Part shown: one piece after another, positions 62,620 through 64,000 of the stretch
How the letters are laid out: each line of letters begins with the position of its first letter
Numbering within the stretch: the stretch's first letter is position 1
Assembly: GCF_002973535.1 (NCBI RefSeq)
Contig: NZ_PVEP01000001.1
Coordinates: 1,054,001-1,118,000 of the forward strand
Direction: 5' to 3'
Source of the DNA: Albidovulum denitrificans
GTDB lineage: Bacteria > Pseudomonadota > Alphaproteobacteria > Rhodobacterales > Rhodobacteraceae
DNA: 64,000 nucleotides
The notes under the pieces: model-generated
Seen by the model: only the letters and a program-made list of their open reading frames with translations
Told to the model about the DNA's origin: nothing
Databases searched by the model: none
Translations under genes and position numbers: made by a program

Positions 62620-63408
62620 TCAGCGGCTTTTCAGACGCTTGCGTTCCGCCATTGCAGAGTTGAACGAAAGCCGCACCACTTCTTCGCCATGCTCATGCGC
62701 CAGCCTGCGAAGTGCGAACCGGATTTCGGCTAGTTCCTGGTAATAGTCAGTGAATGCATAATTTACTCCTGCGCCGGTAACACTACCGAGGACTGGAATG
62801 GTCTGGGCGGCAAGCTTCTGCGTCAGGACTGCTGCCAGACGCGGCGCAACGCTTGCGATCAGTCCATGAACAGTCACACCGTTAATGAGAACGCGTGATG
62901 CGAGAAAGCTGGTGTTGATGCCGTCATCTTGGGTGGTTGCGGGATTGCCGCTACCGAACACCAGAAGACACTCTCGGCGCACTTCTTCGTCCTTTGGGTC
63001 GAAGCCTTCTGCGCGAGCGGCTTTCTGGATCGCCGCGAACATGATCGATACTGTTACCGGCAATTCAACGATCGCCGACGATACTCCCGCAAATCCCCCC
63101 ACCGCCCCGGTGAAGACCGAAGCCAACTTGTGCCCATGCTTGCCCACATCTGGCGCCATTCGGCTTTCCGACGTCATGGAGGCACCCCGATACGCCAAAT
63201 CGAGCGCCCATACAGTTGCGTCCTCGAGACTGTCCTTCGCAACGTCCGGCAGGCTCTCAAGAATATTCTCTGCGTTGCTTCCGACGAATGCCACGAGTTT
63301 CATCAGCATACCGCTGGCAGAGTCCGCACGCTTCGCCAGAACTGCTATCTCTTCCTCATGACTCGCAGAAAGCGAAGAGATCACGTTAGTTTTTGAGGTG
63401 CCCGGCAT
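62620..63408 (-). CDS. EcsC-family protein
   Basis: The ATG at 63408 (RBS ggag) gives 262 residues; a GTG at 63447 in the same frame would add 13 residues. The EcsC signature region reads MLMKLVAFVGSNAENILES and then GVSSAIVELPVTVSIMFAAI and YYQELAEIRFALRRLAHEHG. EcsC relatives have an amphipathic helical repeat; function is unknown. The G+C (about 55%, down to 48% at the 5' end) is clearly below the neighbours, which suggests acquisition. It sits between ptsP (6-base gap, convergent) and an acetyltransferase gene. Confidence 0.82.
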   Translation of the reverse strand: MPGTSKTNVISSLSASHEEEIAVLAKRADSASGMLMKLVAFVGSNAENILESLPDVAKDSLEDATVWALDLAYRGASMTSESRMAPDVGKHGHKLASVFTGAVGGFAGVSSAIVELPVTVSIMFAAIQKAARAEGFDPKDEEVRRECLLVFGSGNPATTQDDGINTSFLASRVLINGVTVHGLIASVAPRLAAVLTQKLAAQTIPVLGSVTGAGVNYAFTDYYQELAEIRFALRRLAHEHGEEVVRLSFNSAMAERKRLKSR

Positions 63409-63410
63409 CA

Positions 63411-63444
63411 AAGTTCTCCACTGCGTAGGTAGAATTGAGAACTT
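63411..63444. promoter_or_regulatory. Inverted repeat upstream of the EcsC-family gene
   Basis: AAGTTCTC (63411-63418) and GAGAACTT (63437-63444) form a perfect 8-bp inverted repeat with an 18-base spacer, directly before the preferred ATG. It could be an operator or a 5' stem-loop in the mRNA. If the GTG start is used instead, this region is coding. Confidence 0.4.
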
Positions 63445-63956
63445 CACCCACTTCCGTCAACTGCCAAATAGCCGCCGTCTTTCTCGACCGGCCCCCTGAC
63501 CCCTTCCCAGGCGCCGGAGCGCAGCGATAGCGCCAGAACCCGGTCCGGGTTGGTGGGGGGCGGCATGATCACGCCCTCGATCTTGCGAAAGCCGAAGCGG
63601 CGGTAATAGGGCGCGTCGCCAACCAGCAGCACCCTTTCCCAGCCCAGCCGGGCCGCCTCGGCCAGGCTTTCGCGCATCAGCAGGCCGCCAAGCCCCTCGC
63701 CCTGCCGGGTCGGGTGGACCGCGACGGGACCAAGAAGCAGCACCCGCCTGCCGCCGACCCGCACCGGCCAATAGCGGATCACGGCGGCAAGGATGCCGTC
63801 GGCGTCGCGAAGCGTCAGGCAAAGCTCTGCCACCTTGGCCACCCCGTCGCGCAGCCGGTACGAGGACAGCGCCGTGCGCCCCGGCGCGAAGCAGAGGTCG
63901 TAAAGCGCCTCCACCTCCCACCAGTCGGCCTCGGTTTCCTCCTCAAGCCGGTACAC
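63444..63956 (-). CDS. GNAT-family N-acetyltransferase
   Basis: A 170-residue protein with GTG start (63954-63956) preceded by ggggagaagg. The acetyl-CoA motif is VAVHPTRQGEGLGGLLM (RxGxG pattern). Later LVGDAPYYRRFGFRKIEG is typical of the YhbS-type GNAT group. It is upstream of the EcsC gene in the same direction, with the frames nearly touching. Confidence 0.85.
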   Translation of the reverse strand: MYRLEEETEADWWEVEALYDLCFAPGRTALSSYRLRDGVAKVAELCLTLRDADGILAAVIRYWPVRVGGRRVLLLGPVAVHPTRQGEGLGGLLMRESLAEAARLGWERVLLVGDAPYYRRFGFRKIEGVIMPPPTNPDRVLALSLRSGAWEGVRGPVEKDGGYLAVDGSG

Positions 63957-64000
63957 TGGGCCTTCTCCCCCCGAATCCGCTGGAAATCGGCCCTAACATG

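Noticed and set aside
1-64000. Prophage, insertion sequence or CRISPR array
   Set aside because: No transposase, integrase other than XerC, phage structural gene or regularly spaced repeat array was seen.

Overview
The window is 64 kb of GC-rich (about two thirds G+C) chromosomal DNA from an alphaproteobacterium, most likely a member of the Rhodobacterales (Paracoccaceae). The pointers are the gene content and order: an ery locus of the alphaproteobacterial type, the blocks hisD-UPF0262-phosphatase and infA-maf-rng-yacG, DUF1489, DUF1178, DUF484-xerC and lysC-ptsP, a phosphatidylcholine synthase, a membrane urate hydroxylase of the PuuD type and a DUF1127 micro-protein. I see no prophage, transposase or CRISPR array. 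Nearly all genes look chromosomal and housekeeping. The accessory parts are the erythritol locus, an ecsC-like gene near the right edge, and a GIY-YIG nuclease gene inside the ruv operon.

Region 1 (1-8.7 kb), erythritol catabolism. eryA (5' end missing), eryB, eryC, an iron-type alcohol dehydrogenase gene and eryD are followed, after a palindrome-rich promoter region, by a DeoR-type regulator, eryH (tpiA2), eryI (rpiB) and a class I fructose-bisphosphatase gene. EryA/B/C/H/I form the established route erythritol -> L-erythritol-4-P -> L-3-tetrulose-4-P -> D-3-tetrulose-4-P -> D-erythrose-4-P. The dehydrogenase and the phosphatase are extras that this route does not need.

Region 2 (8.7-20.7 kb) holds an ECF sigma / membrane protein / metal-sensor-like operon, a four-EF-hand secreted protein, two transporters, a desaturase with a divergent XRE regulator, a lipocalin, a GlxA-type regulator, an aldo-keto reductase, a DsrE protein and an MFS carrier. 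Region 3 (20.8-30.5 kb) holds metG, an orphan higA, nrdJ, the hisS-hisZ-hisG operon, slyX, a ybgC thioesterase and a bactofilin. Two 88-bp copies of one repeat lie in inverted orientation at 8.7 kb and 30.0 kb and bracket this block.

Region 4 (30.5-44.4 kb) has ruvC-ruvA-(GIY-YIG nuclease)-ruvB, a DUF1127 gene with a strong terminator, prmA, MATE and MFS transporters, a YeeE/YedE transporter, a second sigma/anti-sigma pair, priA and a transaldolase. Region 5 (44.5-64 kb) has DUF484-xerC, pcs, tRNA-Phe(GAA), yacG-rng-maf-infA, three small enzyme genes inserted before hisD-UPF0262-phosphatase, the LysR/puuD pair, galM and a PHP phosphoesterase, lysC-ptsP, an EcsC-family gene of lower GC, and an acetyltransferase.

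The most unusual things are the nuclease gene embedded with translational coupling in ruvCAB, the two extra enzymes of the ery operon (both with altered active-site residues), and the long inverted repeat pair. None is proven to be a new system from sequence alone.
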